The notes under the pieces were generated by a model. That model saw nothing but the letters and a program-made list of their open reading frames with translations. It had not been told where the DNA came from and made no database searches. This document shows positions 21,865-35,320 of a DNA stretch of 64,000 nucleotides, piece after piece. A program made the translations under genes and the position numbers. The first letter of the stretch is position 1. The number at the start of each line of letters is the position of its first letter. Source of the DNA: Sequoia sempervirens (taxonomy: Eukaryota; Streptophyta; Pinopsida; Cupressales; Cupressaceae); NCBI GenBank assembly GCA_007258455.2, contig VDFB02000001.1, positions 12,744,821 to 12,808,820 on the forward strand. The letters run 5' to 3'.

Positions 21865-24800
21865 GAGAGCATTTCATCCATACCATCATTGAAGAATCCA
21901 ATCAAAAATATGACCTTAGGTAATTTTGCAAGAAACTTAAATTAGGTTCTCAAGAATAGTGATGATGTGAGAAAAGTTGTGACCCTTCAAAAGACTATGA
22001 CTCTGTTACAATGAAGAGTGGTGACTTCTTCAAGAAGTAGATATAAAGGATAAATCAATTCATTGACATCAACAATCATCAATCAAGAAATCAAACAATC
22101 GTCGCCCATCTATTTGACAAGAAATTAGGAAATCAAAATGTTACCTAATTTTTTGCTTTCAGCTAAAATCGGGTAACCATTGTGTTTGTTCTTTTCATGT
22201 TGTTTAAACATGTAAAAATAAACCATAAAACTGCTAGTTTCAATATGCAGGGAAGAGTGATTGTCAAAATGAAGTAAATTACACCTTGTCATTTAAATTT
22301 TGCATCACAGCAAATGTGAAAGAGAAACAAGGATATACAAATGCAATCTTTTATTAACAATCTTGAAATGTACATGTCCCTCACAAGCCAAGGGAATAGC
22401 TCTCTTATTCAAATGAAAATATGAAACAACTTATACATGAATAAGTAAAAGAAAGAGAGAATGTACATGTAAGAATGGAACTAGTCATTGCATGTGAATG
22501 ACTGGTTACAAGTTGCCCTACTGCTGCCCCAAACCGCTTGTGTCCCTCCCAACTCCATAGCGCTCCTCACCCTGCATCTGAAGAAAACATGGTGTTAGAG
22601 GCAATGAATGATTCAATCCTTGCATACACACCTACCTATGCATGTATAAGTTGATCCATAAATGCATTAAACAAAAGAACATTCAACATATGCATTTAAT
22701 TTCTAACTATTTGCTTCATGTGCAGATTTAGGACAAGTTTGATTATTGTTTCAATATCAGATCAAATGCAGCATGTGGGGTAAATGTGGCTCCCACAAGG
22801 GTAGAGCTCAACGTGCTTTGAAAGAAAAAGGAAATTGAGCAACTTGATCAAGGATTTATCTCTTATAAATGCATTAAATCAATATTGAATCATACCAGTT
22901 GATCAACTTTCATTATCATATTCAAAAGATGCATCATACTATGCTGATATTTCTTTCAATCTTCTTAAATGGACCCTTGATCCATTTTATAAAAGGAAGT
23001 GTTTTTGAAGATGCATCAAGTTCAATTATGCGTCAAAGTGTTTTGAAGATGCATCAAGTTCAATTATGCATCTATTTAATAATAAGGAAGCATTTCAAAT
23101 TGTTGTCAAGCCCCTCTCACCATGACCCTATTGGGAAGTCACTCGTCACAAAGGAAAGTGAGTTGTTAGGTCACCCACATATGTGACAGGTGGCTGCCAA
23201 ATAAAGTTAGAATGAGGAGACTATGCATGTTTATCACATATGACAACAACAGGAGTAATGGTTGACTCATGGTCATGATGCAAGTACAAGGACATCAGCA
23301 AATCATGCTACATCTCATGAAGGGGCTGCAATGTTGAGTACATGCTATGGGGTAGAAAGAGGATCTTTCATGGTTTCGAGTTAGGGTTATCAAACATTGC
23401 CAAGATGAAATGAGTAGGCCATGAATCTGAAATGGTGGTCAGAAGCTTCATTAAAAGATGTATTCACAGGTGTTATGAACATCATAGCATGCAAGGATAA
23501 GTGAACAATGTCATGATAGAGAGTAACGAATATCACTCAAAGAAAAAGAATGGACAACTTAGAGTGGACATGTAAAGGAATGCAAGCAAGCAACATGGAC
23601 TAAACTGTTGTAAGGAGTCACATGACAGAAATTAAAGGAAAGGTGAGTGCATTCAAGCTAGTCTGTACTTGTAAAGCACAATAGGTGCCTTTACATTAAA
23701 AAGAGTGACTTCAACACATGACAAAATCATTGAATGCTCAAACTATAATGAAGTAAACATGCAACAAGATGTTCTCTTGTATTCTTGACATGTCAATCAG
23801 TTGAAAACATAGTCACCACAACAGTCCTTACATGTCCAAGATCGCATTAAAATGAGACATCCATCTACAATAGTTTATAGTCACCTGATAATTGCATGAG
23901 AAATCACTAAGAAAGCAACAATGTATGAAGACAGGTTTTGTAGTGGATGGCCATGTGTATACAGTAGCAACTCGAAGGTATAATCCATGATATGTCACTA
24001 GAACAGTCCTTTAGATGCAATCTCATGGTAAGGATAGATCCTTCATGATTATGTCTTAGTAGCCTGAGTGGTGTGCTTGTCATAGGGTGTTTGTGGTGTG
24101 GGTGAGTTTGTCTCATTATTGCTCATGGTAGAGTTCATAAGGATAAGAAAAATGCTTGAGGAGCAGTTGCATCAGGAGGCAGTGTTACAAGGACAACATT
24201 GATCTTACTTAACCAGTACAAAATCAAGGTGTATTCATGTACATGCATATGAAATAGTTACAAAGGACAGGGATATTGTAGTGGATAGGGTACTTTCAAT
24301 GAGTTTCAGTCAATGATGGTATTTCTTGTAAAGGATTCAAAGGGGACAATTCATTATTTTCATAAGGGTTGAATGTGTGCATTGACAAGCCATCATGAAG
24401 AGACAAGACCCAAGCCATGGTCCACGGTGGTGGAGAGTACAAGAACAACATTATGAGTTCAAATAGCATCTACATATTCTTTCTCCATGATCTAAGGGTC
24501 TGATCTTAGGTCTCCCCTTTGAATCAAAGGTTCGTTTCTCAGTGGAAATTTTTTTTTTGTTACTTTTTCCCTTTCCATCTTTTTGAGGACTGTAGCAGCA
24601 TATAGGTGGTCTACTCCTTAGATCACAGAGGTATGGGAAGCACAGTGATAGGTAATTTCAATAAAAGCATAATATAGTCAACATTGTATCTAAGATAAGT
24701 GACATGAAATGTGTAAGCCCAAGAACAATAACCTTGGATTTTCTTGAACAGTCAATTCAACAGAATTTCGAAGCCCTTTCGAAGGTTTTAAGCTACACAA

Positions 24801-27800
24801 GAAGATGGTAAAACATGAAAGTATTTGAAGTGGAGTGAGAACATGGAAGCATTGGTAATGCATTTACTTTACTAACATAAGCAAAATGAACAACTTTTCA
24901 GCATAATTTTTGAACTTGAGAGCCAACCAAATGAATATCAACAAACTGAAAAGGCAAACACAGAAATTATAAAGGAGAACATTCTACAGTAATGAAGAAT
25001 TTGATTGTTCATTAAGGTTTCTAAAGCCTTCCTAAATCATGTCAAAGATCAAACATAGTTTTTTAGAAGAGGTTATGCAAGGTTTTGAAATCATTGGATA
25101 CAGTCTTGAGTAAAGCCAAAGAACTTGTACGAAATATGGTTTGACATGCAGCAATTTAAAGGCACTATTTAAATTTAATTCAAGTCTCACAATGTTCCAC
25201 TTCCTGAGCTCAAAAGGACCTTATTCCATACTCTATTGCTGAGGTAATTATCTCAGTTTGTTCCAGAAAAAGAAAATTCATTCAAATGATAGTGTATCTA
25301 CAGATTAAGTGAAGCTGAAACTTCAGAATAGTGCATCTTTTATTGAGGCCAAGCAAATGAAGATTCCATGTACCCAAATGTCTAAACAACAAAAAGGTGA
25401 AAGAATTTACTAAATCATCTACATTTTGTAACAAGTCTGAACCTATCAAAGAAAATCTACAAAAACCCACCTAGGGGTTCAAGTCTAAGGCAACATTGCT
25501 ACAAATTCAAAAAATGGAGTGCATTTAAAGGACCCATTTGCATTTTATACAAGAAATTTTGAGTTTCTTCATGAAATTAGAATAACCCAACTGGGCTCTA
25601 TCAAAATCTGTAAATACAATGAAAAATGGAAAGGAAGCCTTCTAGGTTGGAATGGAAATACAACAGTGCGATGCTACCCATTTTATTCCTTACTGGGTGC
25701 GACCAAAGGCATATTTCTCTGCACTAAGTCAATAACCCACTTGGGGTTCAAAAAAATAAAACATAGAGTCTTTCAAAAGGAATTTGAGATCCTGCTAAGA
25801 GCAAACCAGAAGCATGGTGCCATATCTCATTATGTTACAAGTTGTGGCTGAGAGGTGGCCTTTTGTCTACAACAACAAAGAACCCATTTGGATTATTTTT
25901 ACACATTGCAAAAAGTTGAAATTCTAAAAGAAAAAACCGTCTATTCTTTCCATGGCCACAGCCAAAGGGTGTATCTTTTCATGAAACAACTGGTAAAAGT
26001 AATGGAGTTTCTTTTTTAAACAACAGAAAGGAAACAAGCTCCACCCTTTATTCTCAAGGAAGAAACAAAGCATGGGGTCTTTATTGCTCAAATTCAGAAA
26101 AATGGAGTCTATTGAATTCTTACCTGAAGTTTTTCTCACACAATCTCTACAATTTGCAAGTTTGTTTTGTCTTTCAAAAGCTTCACACTAGCTTCTCTTG
26201 GTTGTTGTCAATAGAAGAAAGCAACAATAGAAAATGGGGAGATGAGGGAAGCCAAAGAAATGCTTCATAGTCGTGGCCTGGGATGAAAAAAACGGTCTCA
26301 AAAATGTGAACAAATGCAGATTTAATGCAAGAAGACATAATTACCTAAGTTCCCCATGGTGTTTTTATGCAAAAATGTCAAAAGCCGACTGAAAACCAGT
26401 GTCTACATCATTTTCCTATGTTTTCTCAAACCCTGGTGGCAGAGCATCATGTTTCCAATTTCTTCCAAGTGACCAAATGATGGTGTTTTTTCCATCATTC
26501 GAATATTATCATTAGGGTTTGACACTATTATTTTCCATTTGATGGGATATTTTATCCTTTCTTTTAAAATTAAACTCATGTGAAATATGATGGGAGCCAA
26601 AAATCACATACTATTGCCTTAGGCATTTTTTTAATGCCTTTATTAAACTTTCCCCATTCCTTAAAGCTTTGTTATGTCTTCAATAAGTCGTGTTATCACC
26701 TAGGCATTTTATGCCTTGTGTTATTTTGACTTATGTTGAGGTGTGCCATGGTCAAGTATGGTGCTTTGTCTTTTTGACCCAACATCATGTGTTTAGAATA
26801 TGCTTTCCAAGAGTCTTGGAGGTCGGCCTTATGAGCCAAGTGCTATTGATGCTATATGCCTTTGCAAACCAATGAAGTATGACATGTGTGGGAAAATGCA
26901 AAAATATGATAAGTTGATGGTCAAATGCCTTAGAGGATTTTTAAGAATTTTTTCCATAACATTTGATGTTACATTTTATTCCATGACTGAAAATATCATG
27001 TAAGTGATTTTAAAATCACTTTTGGCTTTTAAATACAAATGTAACATAGAAAAATGGTGGGGCCCTTTGATTTATTCTCAATTGTAAAGTGTTTTGCTAA
27101 GTGGTGTTTTATAAATCACTTAACAAATTCACTATCTTTAATGCTTTTAAAGGCCATGTTTTTTCAAAAAACACACATACTGCATGATGGAGAATATGGT
27201 CAAGTGTTGAAATAGGACCATTATGACTCACAGAGGTATGGGAAGTGTGAGATGTTATTTAGACTATTTTGGTGAAGAATGAGGCTAGCTGGTGGTATAT
27301 TTGTCACACTTTTGGGATGGCTATTGACTTAGCTTGTTTTTTGTCCATGTAGAGGGCATTTTAGAGACTTCTAGAAGGTTCTTTTGGAGCCATTTATTTT
27401 TTGTCTGAGGAGAATCATCTAGAAGCACATGTGTGGGAGGTTTTGGTGGGTGTTGGTTAAGTATGTTCATTTTTGAACATTTTGGGAGTTTTTTCTTTTT
27501 CAGCAGGAGGATAGCTACTATCTTGGAGTTATTTTTTTCATGAAGCTGCATTGTAACTCAGATAGAATTAATATATAGTAAGCACTTTGAATTGATAAAG
27601 TAGAGCACTTTTACCTTCTCATTTTTTGTTTCTCATGTATGATGTTAATGATTGATTAACTTTTTTTGTGAAATCTATTATTTCCTTGCAATCTTGTCTC
27701 ATGTTATGCATCTATTTAGCAGAAGGTGTATGTTTTCAGGTTGTAAGTTTTGTTGTTAGTGGTGTTGTTAATTGTGAAATCTATGTTTTCCTTTTAAAAG

Positions 27801-29884
27801 CATTATTTATAGACCTTCTTATGAAATATTTATGTAAATTGCATTATTAAGTGAGTTGTGTAATTCTAGCTTTGTGATGTTAATTCAAATATGATAAGTT
27901 GTTAACAGGTCTAGGTTGTTTTGGTGAATCACTTTAGGTTTTTTAGCATTAGGTTTCTTTCATGCAATCCTTACCTTTATCTCAGAAATTCAATAGTTAA
28001 GTGACATCAAATGGGGAAGCCGGCCCACAATCTGGAGGTATACTTTCAATTAGGTTACCCACAACCTGAAAGCATTCCAATGTTGGTCCAAATCTACTAA
28101 GTGCAATTGGAAAAGCTTAGCAAACAAGGTGCAGATTTGTAGCACCAACACAAAGTATCAAAAGATTCCTAAGGAAGAAGCAATCAATCATAACCACTCA
28201 ACTTAGTTGAATCTAACGATACAACTCAACTTCCAATTCTCAAATGGAAATCCACATAGTTCCATCACTAATGCATTGAAGTATCATCTCAACCTAGGAT
28301 GATCAATCTCTTAAAAGCCAAAATAACCTTTTAGAGAATGTAATGAAGACAACTCAATTCTTTAGGAATCTACAAAATTGAACTCTTGAGAGATCTTAAG
28401 AGAAGTACTGGAAATCTATCATAGGGTATATTCTCCAAGCTTCATGAAGGAAGACACAATTGTTCTAATAAAAGTTTTGTTCAACTCATTTTTTTAACAA
28501 GACTATATTGCACATGCAAAGTCATAACTAGGGCTTACATTTGACGGTCAACCTTGCCGATCAACAAATTTTTTAATGATAGTTATCTATTCAAAGGTGC
28601 CCTTAAAATATTATGATATACCTTAGTGTAAGTAAAATTATATATAAATCAAATATACATAGCATTATAATTCTATATAAATTTTGACAGTCTATCCAAA
28701 ATCTCTCCTTTCATCTGATACAATCTTCTTAAAATTCTGATTGTATTTTACAGAAAAAATATCTAAATATAGTTTTATGGCCATCAAATTTAAGCCTTGG
28801 TCATAACACATATAATCACACTCATAGAAACAATAGCAATTCATGGGTTGACCTTATAACCTACAACATTAATCCAAGTAAACTTAGAACTAGTGATATA
28901 GAAAATATTTTTGAGACTATCTTAACCAAGACTCTTCTTCTCCTAAAATTCATTCTTCTTGATTGGAGAGCTCTACATCCATTATTAGGATCAAGAATAT
29001 CAATTTGATACAAATCAAGTTACATTATGGGCCCATAACCAACAAATCCCAAGATTATTCCCGCCTTTCAAAATTTGGAATATATTGATATTGTTTAAAG
29101 GAATCAGGTGAAATAAATAATACATTTCCAAGATATGAAAATAAATTTACTACCAAACACGGGGATATGTCAAAGATTAGTGATAACCTCCAATTGATTT
29201 GGAAGGTGGGACAAAATTGGATATTAGGGTAAAAACCTTCTATTGCCTACTAGGAATGCTAAACTATTGTACATCTTTTTGATTGACTTGATCAAACCCA
29301 TAAATTTGTACTTAAGTATTAATTACTTATGGGAAGTTTGACTAATACAATATAAGCTCCAAACTTTGTTTGAATGTTTACAAAAAATAAAACATACTTT
29401 ATCTAAGGGAAGTTATCACTCAAACATCTAGATACTTTACACAAATACAAAAGTGATTTGATACAAAGGAGTGGGATCTTAATATTCACAACATTCTCAC
29501 AATCCATCATTTCAACAAAGGGTAATGAAGAGTTTGTATCATTGCTTAGGATCTTTGTGGTGATGAAATGAGAGAAGGCTTGTCTTACTAATTTCCAAAA
29601 TCTTGGTTTTGTGGTTGAGAGATATTGGGAAATAATAGTACATAAGACAATAAATTGTCATCATAATTTAGAGGATGGTATTAACCTTATCAGTAGTAAA
29701 CCAAGACAAAGAATACCAACAATTTATCTGCAAGGACATAGGGTCAAACATAACCAAAACAATCATCACTTGGTTTAGAATTTCCAATTCCTCTCAAAGT
29801 ATCATAATTGAAGCTTATATCATCACAAAAAGGAGTGATATTTAGCTACAAATCTTAGTTGTTGATTGCTTGAGGACAAACAAT
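21865..29884. other. Gene-free interior of the Gypsy-type element
   Basis: About 8 kb has no ORF above 110 residues and no recognisable transposon protein. A phrase close to CACAGAGGTATGGGAAG occurs at 24624 and 27230. ACCCACTTGGGGTTC-like phrases recur between 25465 and 25890 (for example 25468 and 25735). Around 22335-22570 the minus strand resembles a transcript end with AATAAA. At about 27320-27600 the sequence looks LTR-like (TCTAGAAGGTTC and TAATATATAG phrases), but no partner was found. More nested, decayed elements may be present. Confidence 0.5.
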
Positions 29885-29900
29885 CTTGGGCAGGGTGGAC
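29885..29900 (+). other. Polypurine tract of the Gypsy-type element
   Basis: TTGGGCAGGGTGGAC directly precedes the 3' LTR. It follows a segment resembling TTGAGGACAAACAATC, a common 3' end of plant Gypsy internal regions. Confidence 0.7.
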
Positions 29901-31511
29901 TATCATATCCCCAGAAAGTGCATCACTAAATTTCGGCCGACCAGTATAAAGAGTTAAATAAATTAATGAAAGAATAAAATCATTTTTACCTATAGGTAGC
30001 CAACCTCCTCTCCATACATGTTGGCCAGCTACATTAGCAACTTTGAGCTGACCATGTAGGTATTCAATCACCCAAAAAAAAGAAGACAACAAATTATCTA
30101 AAGGTGGAGATGTTGAGATTAAGGGTAAGATAAGGGAGAAACTCATTTTGTTAAAGCAACCATTCCTAAACTAACCAATAATAATATATTTTATTTGTGG
30201 AAGCCGACCCAACAAGGGAAAATAGGTAGCAGACCCAGGGAAAAATAATGACAAATGGTTTATATAAATATGGGCTGACTGAAGTAATAAAAGCCAGTGC
30301 TTAGTTAATTAAGGGTAACGATTAGTAATGTGCAAATGCAACACTTAAGTTTGAGGGACATGTCCCTTACCAAGGGACAAATAGGCTGAATAGTTATGTC
30401 CCATCCTCCATTGTGGGGGTATATAGGTAGGGACATTTTCAAAGGAGAATGATCAGAAAAAACATTAATATCCTTTGAATATTAAATCAACAATCATCTT
30501 CAGAAATAAATTCATTATTCAGGAAGCAAATATTGTAGAATATTAGAAAGGATCAGATATGGACATTGATAGTAGTTAAGGCATACAATAGAATTAATTG
30601 ATCAATAGCATAACCTCTCATAAATATACATTAGATTCAATCAGAATAATAACATAATCAATTCCTATGGTACACAGAGATAGTTTTTTTATGTTTATTT
30701 ATCAAATAAATGTAGATGTGAATATATATGCATATAATTGTACCAATTAAACACTAATATAATGTCATATTATGTGTCAACGTAGCATATATTTACTAAT
30801 ATTATGAACAGTGATATGATTCTGATTTGGTAATAGTTGGTCATGAAGGGATGAAGGAATGCAAAGGGAGGGGACTGTGAATGATTCCTCACTAGGTATG
30901 GCACCTCATGATGATGGTTAAGGTACATTGGTTAAGGACCACATGAGGCCAAGGAGGATAAGGTCATATCCTTGGGCCTAGGGTTGAGGATCAAGGACAC
31001 CCTATTGGAGCCTCCTTACTATCCGTACTTGAATCAATTGTTGAAGTAAATAAAGAGGGATCTTCAATCATAAGAGGAGGGTTTGGTGTGATGGAGGGGA
31101 ACGGTGTAAAGCCCTCACTAGGTACACCATCTCATGATGATGGTTAAGGACCATTGATTAAGGACCACATGAGGCCACAAAGGATAAGTTCTTGTTGTTA
31201 GGCCTAGGATAGAGAATACTTGGGGTACCTCATCATGTCCTCTACCAGAATACTCATTATGGTTGAGCCCACATAATCATTAGGACTCGTTATAATGATA
31301 TATATAATCTCTCTTAGACCTAGAATTAAATGTATTTCATGGATTATGTCTGTCATATTTTTTCTAATGTGGTTGGAGGTTTCCATAACTAGATTTACAT
31401 CATCTCAATTTTGAGTAGGGAACTATATCTTAACTATAATCTGTTATTGGTTTAATTTGGAATTTTTATTTCAGGGCAAAGTATAAGGTAATCCCATAAG
31501 GGGACATTACA
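29901..31511 (+). repeat. 3' LTR of the Gypsy-type element
   Basis: It has the same length and layout as 17275-18885, including the palindrome at 30354-30367 and TATATAG at 30420-30426. The first bases read TATCATATCCCC, consistent with G-to-A decay of TGTCATGTCCCC. It ends GGGGACATTACA at 31511. Confidence 0.85.
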
Positions 31512-31539
31512 AGTGGTATTAGAGCAATCAATCAAGTGG
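31512..31539 (+). other. PBS-like tail beyond the 3' LTR
   Basis: AGTGGTATTAGAGCAATC follows the right LTR, although a primer-binding site normally follows only the left LTR. After about 28 bases, copia RNase H sequence resumes on the minus strand (FQGYVD). Confidence 0.6.
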
Positions 31540-32402
31540 TACAATCAACATATCCTTGGAATTGTGCATCTTCTCCTCTAAATGAAAATATCAATACATG
31601 GTTTGATGTGCCCTTAAAATATCTTAGAATCCATTTTATAGTCTTCCAATAAACTTTTCATTGCTTACTCATACCTGCTGATCACTCCCACAGCATGAGC
31701 AATGTTGGGTCTTGTGTAGACATTGCGTACATAAGACTCCCAACAATAGAGGAGTAATGTACACTTTCCATGTATTATTTTTCTTGTTGTCTTAGGACAC
31801 ATTTTAGAAGCTAATTTAAAATTTTTTTCTAGGTGTGCTTATTGTCTTAACACCTTTCATGCTAAACCCGTCCAAAACCTTCTCAATATACTTTCTGGTG
31901 ACAATTTTATTTCTTTTTTCTTTCTATCTCTAATAATTTTTATTCCAAAGATTTTCTTTGCAGCACCCAAATCCTTCATTGAAAATTATTTAGCTAGTTG
32001 TAGTTTTAGTTGGCTAGCTATAGCCATGCTAGTTCTTGTCACTAGAATATCATCAACATACAATAACAACAAAAATTCAACATTCTACAAAGTCTTATAA
32101 TACACACAATGATCAAATTCACATCTAGCAAAAAATTTCTCACAAATGAATCAAATTTTGAATACCATTTCCTTGGAGCTTGATTCAAACCATACAAACT
32201 TTGATTAAGTTTGAATACCAAATCCTCTTTACCTTCTTTTTCAAAGCATTTAGGTTGCTTCATGTACAATTCTTCTTCCAAGTCACCATGTAGAAAGACT
32301 GTTATGATATCAAGCTACTTCAATTCAAGACCATAAGCAACTACTAAACCCAACATTGCTTTAATAGAGGTCATTTTCAATACCATGTTGATCACCCAAC
32401 AT
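31540..32402 (-). pseudogene. Copia reverse transcriptase and RNase H (5' part)
   Basis: The minus strand reads KMTSIKAMLGLV, FLHGDLEEELYMKQP and LNQSLYGLNQAPRKWYSKFD. The catalytic YVDDIL is at 32049-32060, followed by VTRTSMAI and MKDLGAAKKIFGIKI, then a decayed SLMYAM-type segment and FQGYVD at the left edge. These are the ordered landmarks of Ty1/copia pol. Frameshifts and stops are present. Together with 16830-17274 and the LTR at 16397-16752 it forms one element split by the Gypsy-type insertion. Upstream of about 32402 similarity is lost, so integrase and gag are missing. Confidence 0.9.
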
Positions 32403-34458
32403 AAATAGATGAGAAACCTTTTAAAGCTATCAAATAAAATATCTCAAAAGATAAATTAAACAGTAAAATTTAAGGGTAAAATGCAATGTAATATTATTTA
32501 AATATTTTATAAATAATCCTTGGTGTTTTGTAGAATCTAAACAGTCTTTTTGAAGATGAACTAAATAGTCACAATGCTGATCTATTTGTTTGCAGCTTCT
32601 AATTTCAATGAGATAATTTTGGTTCATTTTCACAGTCTATTTTTTGGCCTAACACATATTAGTATCAAAGACCTAATTCTTTCATTCATCTACACCAAAC
32701 TCGCCTCTTCTTGCCCCTGCATATGCTTGTCTTCATCTTTGCTCAAATATAATGTCCCTAGTCTGATTTTTATGAACTATTTCTTTTTTTTGTATTTTAT
32801 TGATTTTGAAACTCACAACGACAATAAATTGAACTAAATAATATTAAAAAGAGATGCAACTGAAAGATAGTTGAAATAGTGGTATGACTGCCACATTCTT
32901 AATTATATTTGTAGGAATCACCCAATTGAGCTTGCGGATTGGTATGACTAGCAAGATGATAGTATTTTATGTAATAATATCTACTATAAATCTGAAACTC
33001 ACCCGTTAATTAAAATATCACATCAAATTGAAATATTTATTTAAAACCCCACACAACCAAATAATTGAAATTGGAGAAACCTTGCAACTGACTAACACAA
33101 TGGTAATACTTAGATGAAATTATTCAAATGAATAGATGGTTTTCGTCTTCAAATCTATTTGTTTTCATAGGGTTGTTTTCTTCGGTAGAAAAGATGAACA
33201 ATGTTCAATCTTCTCAAGAGAGATGAATTTGTTAATATGAAAAATGGTAACCCTATCTATTTCTCAACACATACTTATATAAGTTTGTTGAATAAAAATA
33301 ATATTATTTTCTTTTTATCTCCTTTTTCCTCCAAACTTGATTTTTGAAAAGTGACTAGAAGAACCTTTATAAAATACACTACTTTTTGGATCTCATTTCT
33401 AACATCACTTTTTGATCTCATTTCTAACACCACTTTTGGATCTTTTACAACAACCTTTTCAATAATTAAACATAAGTTATCTTTTTATGAATATAACAAA
33501 TTACATTTTGAAGACTTAAGGTACATTATTAAATTATTTTCTTTTTCACCACCCCATTACCCTCTGGGAAAATAAATAATTGGCTAAGAGTTTTTTCATT
33601 AACTTTGCCTAAAAAATAGGGACAAGATAGTCCACCCTTCTCGGAATTGCTTGTCCTCAAGTAATGTTGATTCAACTATTTTAATTGAAACTTATTAAAA
33701 ATTAATCTTGATTTAGGTGAAACTTATTTATTTATTTGTTTTATTTAATTACTTATAGGAATATTCCAAAATAATCTTTACAAGTCTTTTATTTTATTTG
33801 AATTTTCTTACATATGTGTGAGAATTACTTGTTTTTATAATTTTTTTTGAAAGAATATTAAAGTGTAAGTGTAGGCTCCTTCTTTTATGAGGATCTTGAC
33901 ACCATCTCTTTGGAGTACTCACCTTAAAAACACTATTGAAAGAAGAAGAGCTAGTTTGCTTCTTTTTTTGAATATATGTATTTTTTCCTAACCCTTGTGC
34001 AAAAAACAAAGGTTTCTTTTAAGTCATTTGATTTTAGTTTAAATTCCAAGTTGTTATAAAATATTTTGAATCATTTTGTCCATTAAATCTGCACGCATTT
34101 AAATACATGTGTGTATATATATATTGAAACCCTCAAATAAAATTATTGGAAATTTCAATTCAATTTTTTTCAAAAGAAAAAGTTTTCTTTTACAATATGC
34201 AATAACATTTTTTAAAAAAAAATCTCTATCTCTAATAAGGCTTTTATCATAATCTTGCAATAAATTTTTTATGTATAATTTGCCATTTCAATTTAAAAAA
34301 AAAAATATGTAACCTTTTTTTTTGAATAAATTTTAAACATAAAACAATCTTTCAATAACGAATTTTAAAACATTTAACAAAGTTATAAAATTTGCTTAAT
34401 TTTTTAAATCTGTATTATATACATTTAAAAGTTTCTTTTTTGAAACAAACAAACTTGC
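32403..34458. other. AT-rich interval with a minus-strand Gypsy-end signature
   Basis: No gene was recognised. At 33612-33660 the minus strand reads CTTGAGGACAAGCAATTCC then GAGAAGGGTGGACTATC, very like the polypurine end of the Gypsy-type element at 29870-29905. It probably marks a decayed second Gypsy element in the opposite orientation. No matching LTR end could be placed. A/T runs dominate 33700-34440. Confidence 0.4.
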
Positions 34459-35320
34459 AGATGGGCCCCCTACTTGCAGAATCTTCAAACCCTCCACAGA
34501 GTTTAGTAGTTTATTCATAATTTGAAGAAGCACAATTTCATTGATGTCCAAATTGCCAATATAATGAGGAATAACCCCTCAATATGCGGCTTTTCATAAA
34601 GAACATTGGAACCCAAGATCAAGCTTATGGAAGAATTTGGTTTTGAGGGTCAAACTCTGACAAAGCTTTTGACGCTCAATCCACACATCTTGAGGCTCAG
34701 CCTTGAGAAAGGTCTCATTCCCAATATGATGTTTTTGAAGAGCATATTTGAGCCCCAGGATGTGCTTGTTAAAGCCATGTTAAGAGCACCACTACTTGTC
34801 TGTTATAACTTGGAGCAGACCATGAAGCCCTCGCTTTCTGGGAGGGTTTTGGTTTAAGTAGGATGGAACTCTCTAAACTCTTACAGATGGATCCACATGT
34901 ACTATCACACACTTCTCTAACATTTACAAAAGTTGTTCTCATTCAGAACATTGGCCTTGACAAAGGAAGAAAAATGTTCAAATATATTTTATGCACAGTT
35001 ATTGTTAGCCACATGGAAACATTAGAGACCAGGATAGAGAATTTAAAATCATAGGGTCTCGTAGTTGAGGAAATTTGGCGAGTATTTAGAGTTGCTCCTC
35101 TAGTCTTATAGTTCTCCAAGGAAAATATTAGTGAGAAGATGAAATTTGTAGTTAATCATTTGGAGGTCCTTGCAAATTCTATTGTGAAGAACCCTTGTTG
35201 CAAAAGAGTGTTGAATGGTATATGAGGCCCAAGTTTCTAGTTTAGAAAATAATCAAGTCCACCATTGGCCTCAATATTTCTATTTTTAAGGTATTGCAGA
35301 TGACAGCAGAATGTTTATTT
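34459..35320 (+). pseudogene. Second mTERF copy, truncated and decayed
   Basis: It aligns along its length with 15072-15935 of the mTERF gene: TGGGCCCCC start, FGFEGQTLTKLLTLNP, GLIPNMMFLKSIFEPQD, MELSKLLQMDPHVLS, LDKGRKMFKYIL, METLETRIENLKS. The targeting-peptide region and the last ~40 residues are absent, and flanking DNA does not match. Stops are present near 34520, 35055, 35110 and 35242, with frameshifts near 34590, 34850 and 35195. It keeps CAG where the other copy has TAG. It is an old partial duplicate, not a complete retrocopy. Confidence 0.9.

Larger units (their letters stand above)
17275..31511 (+). mobile_element. Gypsy-type, apparently non-autonomous LTR retrotransposon (LARD-like)
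   Basis: Two LTRs of identical length (1611 bp, 17275-18885 and 29901-31511) bracket an 11 kb interior. The LTR ends form TGTCATGTCCCC...GGGGACATTACA inverted termini. A primer-binding site for initiator tRNA-Met follows the left LTR, and a purine-rich GGGCAGGGTGGAC precedes the right one. No gag, protease, reverse transcriptase or integrase of Gypsy type was found in the interior, apart from the nested copia-type gag. The element therefore resembles a large retrotransposon derivative moved by proteins supplied elsewhere. The LTRs differ by eye at roughly one base in ten to twelve, so the insertion is old. It interrupts the RNase H domain of a copia element. Confidence 0.8.
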
